A stretch of 64,000 nt of DNA from Mesomycoplasma molare (GTDB lineage: Bacteria > Bacillota_I > Bacilli_A > Mycoplasmatales > Metamycoplasmataceae), in assembly GCF_024918955.1 (NCBI RefSeq), contig NZ_CP103423.1, positions 434,001 to 498,000 on the forward strand. Reading direction: 5' to 3'. Positions 1 through 10,825 of this stretch are shown in pieces. The notes under the pieces were generated by a model. That model was given only the letters and a program-made list of their open reading frames with translations. It made no database searches and had not been told where the DNA came from. The position numbers and the translations under genes were made by a program. Position 1 is the first letter of the stretch. Each line of letters begins with the position of its first letter.

Positions 1-5
1 TTAAA

Positions 6-854
6 ATGAAATTTAATTTTATAGGAAAAATAAAAGAAAATCTAAATCCTAGGTTATCTTTGTCCATACCTTATATTTTATTTTCAATTGTTTTTATTTT
101 ACTACCACTTCTATTATTATTTATCAAAGCATTTACACCGGTTATTTCAGATGAAGGTGAAATATTTGATAATCATTTATTAACAAAACAACCCGAAACA
201 TGAATTATAATGACTAGATCATTAGTTGTTGGTTTGGTAACTTCATTAATTTGTTTGATAATTGCTTTACCTTATGCTTTTTATGTTTCAACTTCTAAAT
301 CAAAGTCATTTAAAATTTATTCTATATCACTAATAGTTTCTCCATTAATAATTTTCACAATAGCAAAAACTTTTTCATTAAGAGCTTTATTTGTGACTAT
401 GTTTGATGAAAGTGAATTGAACAATTCATGATTTATGATTGTCGGATTAGTTTTTTTAAATTTACCTTTTATGATTATTCCTTTATATACAGTTTTCAGA
501 GATATGCCTAAAAACATTTTGGAAGCTTCAGCTGATTTGGGTTACAATAGAATACAAACATTATTTAAGGTAGTTTTACCTTACGGTTTAAAAGCTATTT
601 TTTCAGGAATAGGCCTTGTTTTCTTAATGGCAGCAACCTCTATAATTATTTCTGATAAACTTCTTCCAAACGGAGGACAAAACCAATTAATTGGGAATTT
701 AATTAATTTAAATGCTAATCCTTCAAATCCGTTTGATTTAGCTAGATCTTCATCTTTAGTTCTTATAACAATTTTAGTTATGATGGGTATATATGGAATA
801 ATTTATTTCTTCCCTATTTTATTAATAAAAATGAAAGGAATGAAGCATGTCTAG
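6..854 (+). CDS. potB: ABC transporter permease, spermidine/putrescine type (PotB-like)
   Basis: Integral membrane permease of a PotABCD-type polyamine importer, 282 aa with several hydrophobic segments. The inner-membrane permease signature (EASADLGYNRIQTLFKVVLP, the EAA loop that contacts the ATPase) is at about residues 172-191. Two in-frame TGA codons (201-203 and 429-431) are read as Trp, so the apparent short ORFs are one gene. The stop overlaps the ATG of potC by 8 nt, so translation is probably coupled. The potA ATPase gene would be expected just upstream, outside the window. The substrate is inferred from gene order, not proven. Confidence 0.88.
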
Positions 855-1680
855 ATTAGTTGATTTTTTTAAAAAACATGAAATTATTAGAAAAAGCTAT
901 ATTTGAATAATATTAATTTTATTTTATATTCCTATATTTTTTGGTTTAATTTTTTCTTTTAATAAACCTTCAGATAAAGACTTAATTTCTACAACTTGAA
1001 ATACTTTTAGTTGAAAAGGTTATCAAGATTTAGCTTCATCCGAAAGAATAGTTTCTTTAGCTAATTCATTTATTATTGCCGTTTCTACAGCTATTATAGT
1101 AATTTTAATTTCGATGATAACAGTTTTTGCTATTTGGAAACAAAAAAGTAAAAGTATAAAAACATATATAAATACAAGTTCTAATATTCCCTTAATAAAT
1201 CCGGATATTATTACAGCCATATCTTTAGCAATTCTTCTTTCATTATTATTTGGTATTTTAAAAGCAACCGAAGAGGGTGTGTTAAGAGCAATAGTTAGTC
1301 ACGTGACCATGACTTTACCATACGGAATTATGTTGCTATATCCTAGAAGTGAAAAGTTTTCCAAAAACCTTTTTGAAGCGTCGCTAGATTTAGGATATGG
1401 AAGAATAAAAACTTGATTTAAAATATATTTTACTTATATGTCACCTGCTATTTCATTTGTGTTTATTATAGTTTCATTTTTATCCTTTGATGATTTTATT
1501 ATAACTAGAATAACTTCTAATACATCAACAATAGGTGTTGAATTATATCAAGGTACATTTAAAACATGAGCATTAGCATTGGGAGCAATAATGCTTATAT
1601 TTACAATTTTAGGAAATGCTTTTTATATCTGACATAAAACACGTAATTTTAAAAAAGGAGTAAAAAATGGCGCTGTCTAA
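847..1680 (+). CDS. potC: ABC transporter permease, spermidine/putrescine type (PotC-like)
   Basis: Second permease of the polyamine-type importer, 277 aa, starting at the ATG that overlaps the end of potB. Hydrophobic helices alternate with the EAA loop (EASLDLGYGRIKTWFKIYF at about residues 178-196), matching the loop of potB. Trp is encoded by TGA throughout. The 3' end overlaps the start of the solute-binding gene by 14 nt, which fits a tightly coupled potABCD operon. Confidence 0.87.
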
Positions 1681-3379
1681 AAAAATAAAAGGTACAATTG
1701 CTGTATCAACTTTAATTATTGCTCCTATGGTTGGCGCTGTTTCTTATGTAAAAGCGACTAGTAATTTTAAACCCATAATAATGAATTATCAAAATTATAT
1801 TTCTACCGATATAAGAGATTCTTTAAGTGAAAATTTTAGTTATAAAGAATTTGGAGATGTCTCAGAATTTTCGAAAGCAATAGAAGATAATAGAGTAATT
1901 GGTGGTGTTGGATCTGATTTTCAAATTGTAAGAATGGCTCAAAAACAATTACTAAGAAAAATAGATTTTGCTAGATTATTCAAAAGTAATGAAGAAGTAG
2001 CAAAAGGTTTTAGAAACGATAATAATGTTTCTAACGAACAATTTATTGCTCAAAAAAGAAAAGCTATAGAAAAATTGCTAAGAAAAGAGACTTTAGAACA
2101 TTTAGATAATTATAATCAATTTATGTATATATTAGGGGATGAGAAAAAAGGAATAATTGATATAGATAAAGATGGTATCCAAGATCAATTGTGAGAATTT
2201 ATAATCCCTTATTACATTCAAGATAAAGTTTTCACTTACACAGTTGGTGATTACGATGAAAATGGCGAAAAAAAGCCTCTAAAAGAAGCTGTTAAAAACT
2301 GAAGTGAAGAAAGAAAAAAGGAAATAAGAGAAAAAGGTATTCGTTTTGAAAAACAAGATGTAATATCTATTGGTAAAACGCTACAAGAAAACGGTTATAA
2401 ATATTTTATTTGAACAGAGTCTATGCGTGATAATTTATTAGCAGGTAGCGAAATTGTTAATAATCCTAATTTTAAAAATAATGGTTATACAGGTGTAGCG
2501 GATGAACAAAACTACAAAGAACAAATCAAAAAATTTCTAGAATTAGTTGAAAATACCACTTCTGCACCTTTGTCTAATACTGAAATAAATAGTGTAAAAA
2601 GTTCTGGATTAGAATTACTAACAGCTTTAATTGATAAAGGTGTTAAACAAGAAGTTGGATTTATATATAACGGAGATGCTTTGGATGCTCTTAATGGTAA
2701 TGATAATTTTGATTATATAGAAGATGGAACAAGTGTTAGAATTATTAGACCTAAAAACAATCTTACATTATTAGATGGATGAATAATAACAAAAGATATT
2801 GATGATAATTTAGCAAATCAACTTCTTGATGATTTATACGAAAATCTTTATAGAGGAAATGATTATTCTTTAGAACAATTAATTTTCGAATCATCAAAAA
2901 ATGTTAGATATAATTATGTAGCTTCTGATGATGGCTATAAAGAAGAAAAAGGAAGAGCTTATACACTAGATTTTGAAAATGTTCCTAGTTTGAAAAATTT
3001 TGATTTTGTAAACTATACTCCAGCCTTTAAATCTACTTATGACTATTTCGAAAAATTTTACTTCAATGATGCAGCTACAACAGTTAAAGAAGAAGAAAAT
3101 GGAGAAGAAATTACTGTTTTATTAAATCAAAATAGTGAAATATTAAAGACTGATCCAACAGAAAATAATATAAAAGTGGAAATTAGTTCAATTAGCTCTA
3201 AATTAGCGAGAAGCATTTATAAATCCCAAGCCAGAAAACAAACAATCTATGGATTAGAACCAGATGAAAATACTCCTGAAAATGAAATATACGAAGTTGA
3301 CTATAAATTTATAGCTCCTTCCGGAGAAAGATTAAGTTCAGAAATTAAAACAGAATATATTTTGGCTACAAAAAAATAA
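1667..3379 (+). CDS. potD: PotD-like extracytoplasmic substrate-binding protein
   Basis: A 570-aa protein after potC in the same operon, with GGAG (1657-1660) 6 nt before the ATG. The N-terminus is a positively charged stretch plus a hydrophobic segment (about residues 8-28), i.e. an uncleaved anchor or signal peptide. There is no lipobox cysteine, unlike most solute-binding proteins of wall-less bacteria. The mature part is long for PotD (usually about 350 aa), and assignment rests on position and topology more than on motifs. TGA codons at 2192, 2411 and 2780 are read as Trp. A 15-bp hairpin terminator follows the stop directly. Confidence 0.7.
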
Positions 3380-3390
3380 ATATAAAAATT

Positions 3391-3430
3391 AAAAATATAA
3401 CAAGATTTTCTTGTTATATTTTTATATATA
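3391..3430 (+). terminator. Rho-independent terminator of the pot operon
   Basis: Perfect 15-bp inverted repeat (3391-3405 with 3409-3423, 3-nt loop) ending in a T run, 11 nt after the potD stop. Confidence 0.88.
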
Positions 3431-3552
3431 AAATTCATTTTTTGGCTTTATTTTAATGTAAAAATAATGTTTTGATATTATTTTAAAATAATGTATTTAA
3501 AAATATAAAAAAATAGTAAAATTTAAAATAATATTTAAGATTAGGAGCAAAA

Positions 3553-4977
3553 ATGAATATTACAGATAAAAGATCAAAATTGATCGCTACTATAGGGCCT
3601 TCAACTCAGGACTATAAATTATTAAAAAAACTTGTAGAAAATGGAGTTACAACAATTAGAGCTAATTTTTCACATGGTGATTTTGAAGAACAAAATGCCA
3701 AATTTGAAAATGCTAAAAAAGTTTCTAAAGAATTAGATATCCCAGTTTCTATTTTATTGGACACAAAAGGTCCGGAAATTAGAGTTGGTAAAATGAAAGA
3801 TGGAGCACAAACAATAGAAGCCGATTCTGAAGTAACAATTCTAACAAAAGAGGAAGATTTTAAATCTTTTTTAGGTACATCAAAAGAATTTTCTGTATCA
3901 TACGAAATGGATAAAGATTTAAAAGTAGGAGATAAAGTATTATTTGATGATGGTAAATTACAATCATTTGTAACAAAAGTTACTCCCGGTAAAGTAATAG
4001 TAAAAATAGTAAACACTCATAAATTAAAATCAAATAAAAGAATTAATCTTCCTGGGGTAGAGTTTTCACTTCCATTTTTAGCAGAAAAAGACATTAACGA
4101 TGTTAAATTTGGAATTGAAAAAGGTGTTAATTATATAGCTGCTTCTTTTGTTAACTCAGCAGCAAATGTAAAAGAATTAAGAAAATTATTAGATGAAAAC
4201 GGCGGAAGCCATATACAAATAATTTCTAAAATAGAGTCACATGTTGGTATAGAAAGAATTGATGAAATTATTGCTGAATCAGATGGAATAATGATAGCTA
4301 GAGGTGACTTAGGTTTAGAAATACCTTATCAAGATGTTCCATATCATGAAAAGAATATTATTAGAAAATGTAGATTGGCTGGTAAACCAGTTATTGTTGC
4401 TACTCAAATGTTAGATTCTATGGAAAATTCACCACAACCAACTAGAGCGGAAGTGACTGATGTTTATTGAGCAACAGAATTAGGTGCCGATGCAACTATG
4501 TTATCAGGTGAATCTGCTCAAGGTAACTACCCTTTAGAATCTGTGCAAGTTATGACCACAATTAATAAAAGAGCAGAAAAAGAATTTTATAATAAATTAT
4601 TTTATAGAGTTCAATTAGCGACAATTTCTAAATCTTCATCAGGAAAAAGAGCAGAAATAGCTCACAAATTAGCCCATTTAACAATGGAAAATAATATTAA
4701 ATACGCAGTAGTTTTATCAAGAACTGGTGAATTATTAAAAATGGTTGCTAAATTTAGACCAAATACAGCTATTATAGGTATTTTGGAAGATGAAAAAATG
4801 ATTGGTGGATTTGGGGTTACATCATCTGTATTTACTTCACTAGATTCATTAAAACTTTTCAAGGCAATTAAAAATAATCCTTCAAAAGCTAAAAAAGCTT
4901 TAAAACCATACGGAGCAAAAGAAGGGGATAAATTTGTTATTGTTGAAAACGATAAAATAACAGAATTTACATTTTAA
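3553..4977 (+). CDS. pyk: Pyruvate kinase
   Basis: Cytosolic glycolytic enzyme converting phosphoenolpyruvate and ADP to pyruvate and ATP, a main ATP source in a fermentative mollicute. It has 474 aa, the usual length. Substrate and K+-site residues lie in RANFSHG (R36, N38, S40). The catalytic lysine and metal-binding residues lie in SKIES (K226, E228) and [10 protein letters not shown] (D252). [12 protein letters not shown] motif follows, with Trp as TGA at 4468-4470. AGGAG lies 5 nt before the ATG. The gene stands alone between two terminators, so it is probably monocistronic. Confidence 0.97.
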
Positions 4978-4985
4978 TATTTATT

Positions 4986-5020
4986 AAATATTCAGATTTT
5001 ATTATTCTGAATATTTTTTT
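4986..5020 (+). terminator. Terminator after pyk
   Basis: 11-bp perfect stem (4986-4996 with 5006-5016) followed by a T run. Confidence 0.85.
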
Positions 5021-5081
5021 AAAATAATTTAAAAACTAAAATTTTGATAAAAAATATCACTATTTGTTTATTTTATATAAT

Positions 5082-5110
5082 TTGCAAAAAAAAAAAAAAA
5101 GTAATACAAT
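5082..5110 (+). promoter_or_regulatory. Promoter with poly-A spacer, probably phase-variable
   Basis: TTGCAA (5082-5087, 4 of 6 matches to the -35 consensus) and TACAAT (5105-5110, 5 of 6 to the -10) are separated by exactly 17 nt. An uninterrupted run of 15 A (5086-5100) overlaps the -35 box and fills most of the spacer. Gain or loss of an A would change the -35/-10 distance. Homopolymer spacers of this kind control the vlp lipoprotein genes of M. hyorhinis. The 17-nt spacing would be an ON state. Transcription would start near 5117 and read the MIP/F1-like/MIB block. Confidence 0.7.
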
Positions 5111-5203
5111 TTTAATATATAACTATTTTATATTTTTGTAAAAAGAAAGGAAAAAAGTTTAATAGTAAATAGTAGAGTTTTATAATAAGGAGCATATAAT
5201 ATA

Positions 5204-7447
5204 ATGAAAAAAATTAAAAAAATATTATCTTCTATTTCTGCAATAGCATTTCTGCCTTTGTTATCTTCTTGTAATTTAGACAATAATTCAACAGATAAGG
5301 CTAGAGAATTAATCGATGATCCGGAAAGACTTGATGCTATTTTTTTAGAAAATACAGTTAATTCAATTAATTTAAATTTTGAATCTTTTTTAACTGAACC
5401 AGAAAGAAAAAAAGAAGAAGTTTATTTTACCAGTTTGCATGATACTGAAAAAGATGTTAAATTTAGTTTAAGCGGAGAAAATTCTGACAAAATAAACGCT
5501 AAAATAATTGCTTTTTTAGTTGATAGAGATAAAGAAAATTACACAATTTCTAATAGAACAGGAAAGGGAAAGATTTCTTTTGAATTTTCATTAAAGAGCA
5601 ACCAAGAAATTAAGTATACAAAAATTTTTGAACTTTCAGGTTTTAAAACTAATCCATTTAATGCTGGAGCAGATGGTGTTATACCTAATAGAATAAATAA
5701 AGAAGATGATCTTTCTTTCCTAGAAAAATATGCAAATCAATTAAATCAAGATGAAAGATTTGAATTAGATAATAAAGAATATTCAGAATCGCTAAAGTTT
5801 TATTTAGGACAGGGGGAGAAATTTGAAATAAATAAATTTAGACCTGAACTTAAAATAAGCGATGAGAATTTAAAGGAATTTGATAAAATTGCAGCGAAAG
5901 CGAAAATTAATAATTATGAAGATGCAGCTGCAAAGGGATTTGCCTTACCTGTTTATAAAGAAAATGGAGAATATGATGGAATTTCCTTATATGAAGGTAA
6001 AGAAGTTGGTAAACAAGTTTCATGAGTTGATGCAATACAAAGAGATAAATATAGAATAAATGGACTTGCGAGATATTTAGTAAATCAAAAATATAAAGAT
6101 GCAGCTTTACAAACTTTTCATGTAGGTATATCTAATAAAGTAAAACCAAATTCAAATGAACAAATAACAGAATACGGAACTATGTGAATTATGGATTTTG
6201 AAAAAACGAATAGTCCAGATTCTTATCCAACTAAATGATATTTTGGAACAAATTTACATGTAGCTGACAAAATAACAAATAATACATCCGCATTTAATAT
6301 GGCTAGATTAAATCCAGATGCTCCTTTAAAAACTGTTTTTAAATTAATGAGTTTTGATGAAAATTTTACAAATTTTTCTTTTCCAATAGATAGTCAAAAT
6401 CCTGCAATTAAAATGGTTTTTTCAGGTAGGGACTTTTTAAATACAAAACCTTCTGATTTTCTATCAGATGTTCAAAAAGAAAAGTATAAAGATAAAGAAG
6501 AGTTTGCTGATTTTGCAGTTATTGAAATAGATTTTTCAAAAATTAAATTTAGTGTTGGTGATTCATCTTCCTCTATTAGACAAGGATCTAATTTTGTAAC
6601 TGATAATTATAAAGAAAAATTCGAAGCAAGTAAATTATCTGAACTAGCTAAAATAGTAACTAATGATTATGCTTCTAACATTTCTAAGCATATTAGATTT
6701 AAAAATAAATCATATTTAAAAGACTATTCTCAAATTGATTTTAAACTAGATTCTAGTAAAGAATATAATGGTGATTCTTTGTATATAGTAGGTTATCCAA
6801 GTTCTTATGAGGATTATTTTTTAGATAAAGTTGAAGACTATAAACAATACAATGAAAGAAAAGGTGATTTTAGTTTATGAACTAATTCAGAAGAAAGTTT
6901 ATTTAATCGTTTAAATCCTTCTGAAAGCGATGAAGCAGAGACAAATCCTAGAGCTAAAAGAGGAAACTATTTATCTTATCAATTGGGCTATAGAACAATT
7001 ACAGATAAACCGGGTATTGTAGATGAATTTTTAGTAGCGCATAAGTTAAATGGATTGTATAAAGGTCCTAATAACGAAGAATTAATAGCTATGGGTATGG
7101 CTTATTTACCAAGACATTATTCTCCTATAGGAGGTTCCTCAGGTTCTTCAATAAGAACACAAAATAATGAACTAATTGCTGTTTATCATGCTTCAAATAA
7201 AGAAGCAAAAACCGGTTTAGCAATAGCTTTTAGATCAGAAGGATATGATTATAAAGGGGCATTTGGTTCAGGTGCAAATAAATACTCTTTACCTCAATAT
7301 GATTTAATTTATGGAGGTGGAAAAGATCAAAAAAATTCATATAGACAAGCACTAAAGGAAATATATAAAAATCAAAATAATTTTAGAACGAATTTATTTC
7401 CAAATGGATTAGATACAATTGAGGAAGGTTTTGAATTTGAAAAATAA
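5204..7447 (+). CDS. MIP-like lipoprotein serine peptidase (DUF31 family), copy 1
   Basis: 747-aa predicted lipoprotein with lipobox LSSC (Cys23), anchored on the outer face. The C-terminal half is a trypsin-like DUF31 peptidase. Its likely triad is His352 (FGTNLHVAD), Asp436 (EEFADFAVIEID) and Ser646 (GGSSGSS). In mycoplasmas such proteins (MIP) cleave IgG heavy chain bound by MIB, and both partners are encoded in this block. AAGGAG lies 11 nt before the ATG. It is paralogous along its length to the second MIP at 18.5-20.8 kb. It is the first gene after the poly-A promoter and overlaps the next gene. Function is inferred from family and context. Confidence 0.87.
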
Positions 7448-8885
7448 ATTGAGTCAAGAAATATTATTTAAAATTTCTAAAAATACTTTGTCTATAACTA
7501 TGTTTTTAGGTTTATTAGTAATATTGCTATTTTATAAAATAACAATATTTGGCAATGAAGCATTTGCAGCGATATTTTTATCTGATCCAAATTCGCAAGT
7601 ATCTAGACAAATAGATTTTTTATTAATTATTAAAGCTATAACTTTATTTGGTGTATTTTTTTATACTATTATAAAGAATTATGTAAATTTAAGTTTTAAT
7701 AAAGAAACTATTAAATTATATTTACCATGATATTTAGGTTATTTCCTTATTACATTAGCTTCTTTTATATTATTTTTTACTTATAATCCATTTTTTACAA
7801 TAGAAAATGTAAAAAATGATCATAATTTAATTTATAAAATTTATTATTTAACTTTTATTTTTATACCTTTAATTTTATTAAATGCTTCTAATTACTTTTA
7901 TTTTTACTTTTCTAAAAAAAATAAAAATAAAATACGAAATCATAATTTATTTTCTATCATAATTTCAATAATTGGGCAAATAATTTTATTTTCTATATTT
8001 GTTATATTTATCTTTTTACTTATAGAACCAGAGATAAATATACCTCGTTATAAACCTGTAAGAATATTAGATGAAGGAAAAATTTACGTCTTTTTAAAAG
8101 ATTTATTTTCTACAAAAGACTTTATAAATATTATATATGTCGTATTAATTTTTTTCTTTTTATCGTTTTTAATAGTTATGGTAAATTTTCCAAAAATTCA
8201 ATTACTATTAAAAAAAGAATATAATAAAATTTTTTATAAAGCAGAATCTAATATCTTTATTTCTATATTATTTGCTATTATGCTTTGATTTATTTTTACA
8301 TTATTAGAATTAGGTAATGAAAAACAAGTAATTGAAGCACCGATAAGTTATAATTTTATTGCTTTTACAGTTCATTTATTAGTTTTACTTTTTGTTTCGA
8401 TTTTGTATTTTATAATTTTCGTTTTTAAAAAAGTTTTTTTCAAAATTCCAATAGCTAAAAATGTTTATTTTATGTTATCTCAACTAATAATTTGAATTTC
8501 TACTTTTATTTCTCAAAATTATACATTTGATAATAAAATAAATGGAATAATATTGTTATTTTCATCCATATTTTCGTTAATAATAATTTGAGTTTATCAT
8601 AAGATAAATAAAGAAATAAATTTACATATTATTTTGAATTTAACTATTTTACTAATTTTAATTATTTTTAGTTTATTTATATACGGTATAAATGGGGTTT
8701 TATTAAAGTACAATAATTATACCTTATCTTCTTTTGATTTTAATTTTAGTTTAAATCAAATATTTATACTTTTAATTATTATTTCAATACTATTATCATT
8801 AGTTACATTGATGAGCACCATTTTTATACATATAATAAAATTAAAATGAATTAAATTTAAATGAAATAAAAGAAAGGGAAAATAA
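7437..8885 (+). CDS. 12-TM membrane protein, candidate X0 part of the F1-like ATPase
   Basis: 482-aa protein of about 12 hydrophobic helices with almost no soluble domain. I place the start at TTG 7437 because AGGAAGG (7422-7428) lies 8 nt before it. TTG 7419 or 7431 is possible, and no ATG fits. The start lies within the end of the MIP gene. It shows no likeness to F0 subunits a, b or c. Lying in the same operon as alpha-, beta-, gamma- and epsilon-like subunits, it is a candidate for the membrane part (the unknown X0) that the F1-like motor acts on. That role is inference. Confidence 0.75.
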
Positions 8886-8886
8886 A

Positions 8887-9420
8887 ATGATTACAAACAT
8901 TTTTAAGTTTAAAAAAAGAAAAAAAGAGACAAAAGAAAATCCTTTACTTTTTCCTTTCTATGATATATATAAAAATTTTAATGAAACAATAAAAAAAGAA
9001 AATTTTATATCTTATGAAAGATTAATGTCTTCAGTTTTAATAAAAGTGGGTTTAGGTTTTGAAAGCAAAGAATATAAAGAATATAAGAAAAAAATTCAAT
9101 CTTCAATTTCAAAAAAAGAAGATATAAAATTTGAATTTACAATTATTTCTTTTAATGTGGATAGAAAATTTGGTGATAAATTTCTGGTACCTATAGTAAA
9201 TGATAAAATTAGTTCAAATGTTGATTCTATTGATTTAACTAAATCAAAAGAAGAAAATGAAAATAATATGTTAAAAATTTTAAATGAAGATGTTTTATCA
9301 CTTATAAAAGAAGGAAAATACATAGAAATATTTGAAGGTTTAATACTTTTTCATTCTAAACAAGCAAATTCTCTAAAATTATTTTTTAAAGAAGAATTCA
9401 TTTCACAGATTAGAAAATAA
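8887..9420 (+). CDS. Uncharacterised 177-aa protein of the F1-like-X0 operon
   Basis: Hydrophilic, Lys/Glu-rich protein with no signal peptide or TM segment, so probably cytosolic. GAAAGGGA (8872-8879) lies just before the ATG. It starts 1 nt after the previous stop and ends 3 nt before the gamma-like gene. I recognise no domain. By position it may be a stalk or linker subunit, for example a delta/b substitute, between the ATPase head and the membrane protein. That is speculative. Confidence 0.7.
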   Translation: MITNIFKFKKRKKETKENPLLFPFYDIYKNFNETIKKENFISYERLMSSVLIKVGLGFESKEYKEYKKKIQSSISKKEDIKFEFTIISFNVDRKFGDKFLVPIVNDKISSNVDSIDLTKSKEENENNMLKILNEDVLSLIKEGKYIEIFEGLILFHSKQANSLKLFFKEEFISQIRK

Positions 9421-9423
9421 AAT

Positions 9424-10356
9424 ATGCATTTAAAAAAAATAATTCAGAAAAAAAATAATTTAGAGAAAATTAATTTAAAAGCAAATAGTGAAAAAAATAT
9501 CCTTTTAATAACTATAATGAAATTGAATCAACAATTAAATTTTTATTTTAATAATTCAATTATAACAAGAGATGCTATAGAAAATTTAAACCAAAAATAC
9601 AATATTCAAAATTATTTTATACAAAAAAAGCAAGATGCTAAAATATTAAATAAAATTGTTTCAAAATTGAAAATACAACAAAAAATAAAGACTAGAGAAA
9701 AAGAACTTTGAATTTATTTAAAAGAGGAGCAAAAATATTCTACGGATTCTTATTCTCGTTATGAAAAAATGATTTTAGAAAATGCAAGTAAAAAACATAT
9801 TGAGTTTATTGCTATATATAAAAAAACTGAAGAATTTTTAAATAAAAATAATTTAAAAATTTTAAAGACTTTCGATTCTATAACAAATGAAACTGTAAGT
9901 TCTTTAGCTAAATTAATTAAATATTTATATGAAAATGAGGGTTTTTCAAGAATTAAATTTGTACTAAATACAAATAAAAATTTTGATAGTTTTTTCACAA
10001 TTTTACCCATAGAGGAATTTGAAATAAATAAACTTATTACTAATAAAGAAAATTATTCTTCTTTGAAAAAAAATGATTTTAACATTTATCCTAATGTTGG
10101 TGAATATATTGAAAATAGTGTTGATATTTATATTGAAAACGTAATGCAATCACTAATAATTGAATCTATGTTTTATAGTGCAAAACTAGGGCTTGTACGA
10201 GTCAATAAAATAATAAAAGATTTAGAAAAGGAAATAAAAGCCGTAAAAAGAAAAATTATAAAAATTAAAAGAGAACTAGAAATAGAAGAAATAGTTATGT
10301 TAACTCAAAATAATAGTAAATTTTCTCTCTTATCTAAAGGTGAAAAAAATGAATAA
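9424..10356 (+). CDS. F1 gamma-like subunit (rotor) of the F1-like-X0 ATPase
   Basis: 310-aa protein with the architecture of F1 gamma. An N-terminal basic helix (HLKKIIQKKNNLEKIN) corresponds to the SLKEIKxRIxSVK start of gamma. A C-terminal helix (YIENVMQSLIIESMFYSAKL, followed by a Lys-rich stretch and ELEIEEI) parallels the YLYRALLESLASEHAARM...QELLEI end of gamma. These two helices would form the coiled coil inside the alpha/beta ring. The Rossmann-like middle is diverged. Trp at 9709 is TGA. The stop overlaps the next ATG by 8 nt. The assignment is from my reading of the pattern, supported by the neighbouring alpha/beta genes. Confidence 0.72.
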
Positions 10357-10825
10357 TAATAATAATAATTTATTTACTATTAAAATTAATTTTACAGATA
10401 ATTCAATTTTTCAATCATGGAAAAGCGAGATATATTTTTTTCTTGAAGAAGAATATAAGTGAGAAAAAATTAAAAATAATTCTTTAGCTAGTTTTAAGCA
10501 GATATTAGTAAAAATAGTTAATAAAAAAGAAAATAAAAAAGAATATTTATTTCTAAAAAATGCAAATTTTTTAGTTAAAGAAAACCATATTTGAATAAAT
10601 AGTTTAAACGAACAAGAAATCTATATTGACTCGAATACATTAAATGATTTATATAAAAATGAAATTAATTTAGTAAAACAAGAAATAGAATATTTAAATT
10701 CTATTAATAAAATTTCTCTTAATTTAGAAAATATAATTAAAGAAAGTAATTTTAAAGAAAAACTTTATAAGTTAAGATTAATAGAAAAATTAAATCTAAG
10801 AAAGAAGGATAAAGATGAAAAATAA
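10349..10825 (+). CDS. F1 epsilon-like subunit of the F1-like-X0 ATPase
   Basis: 158-aa ORF interrupted only by TGA (Trp), with the start overlapping the gamma-like gene. The N-terminal 90 residues read like the epsilon beta-sandwich: LFTIKINFTDNSIF, then ILVKIVNKKENKKEYLFLKN, then NFLVKENHIWINSLNEQEI. The last part parallels GGFLEVKDNKVTILADSAE of epsilon. The C-terminal 60 residues are Lys/Glu-rich helices, as in the epsilon helical hairpin. Its position right after gamma supports this. The sequence is far from bacterial epsilon, so structure prediction would be decisive. Confidence 0.62.

Noticed and set aside
3612..4016. 134-codon minus-strand ORF
   Set aside because: Lies fully inside pyk in antisense, with no ribosome site and no plausible protein pattern.
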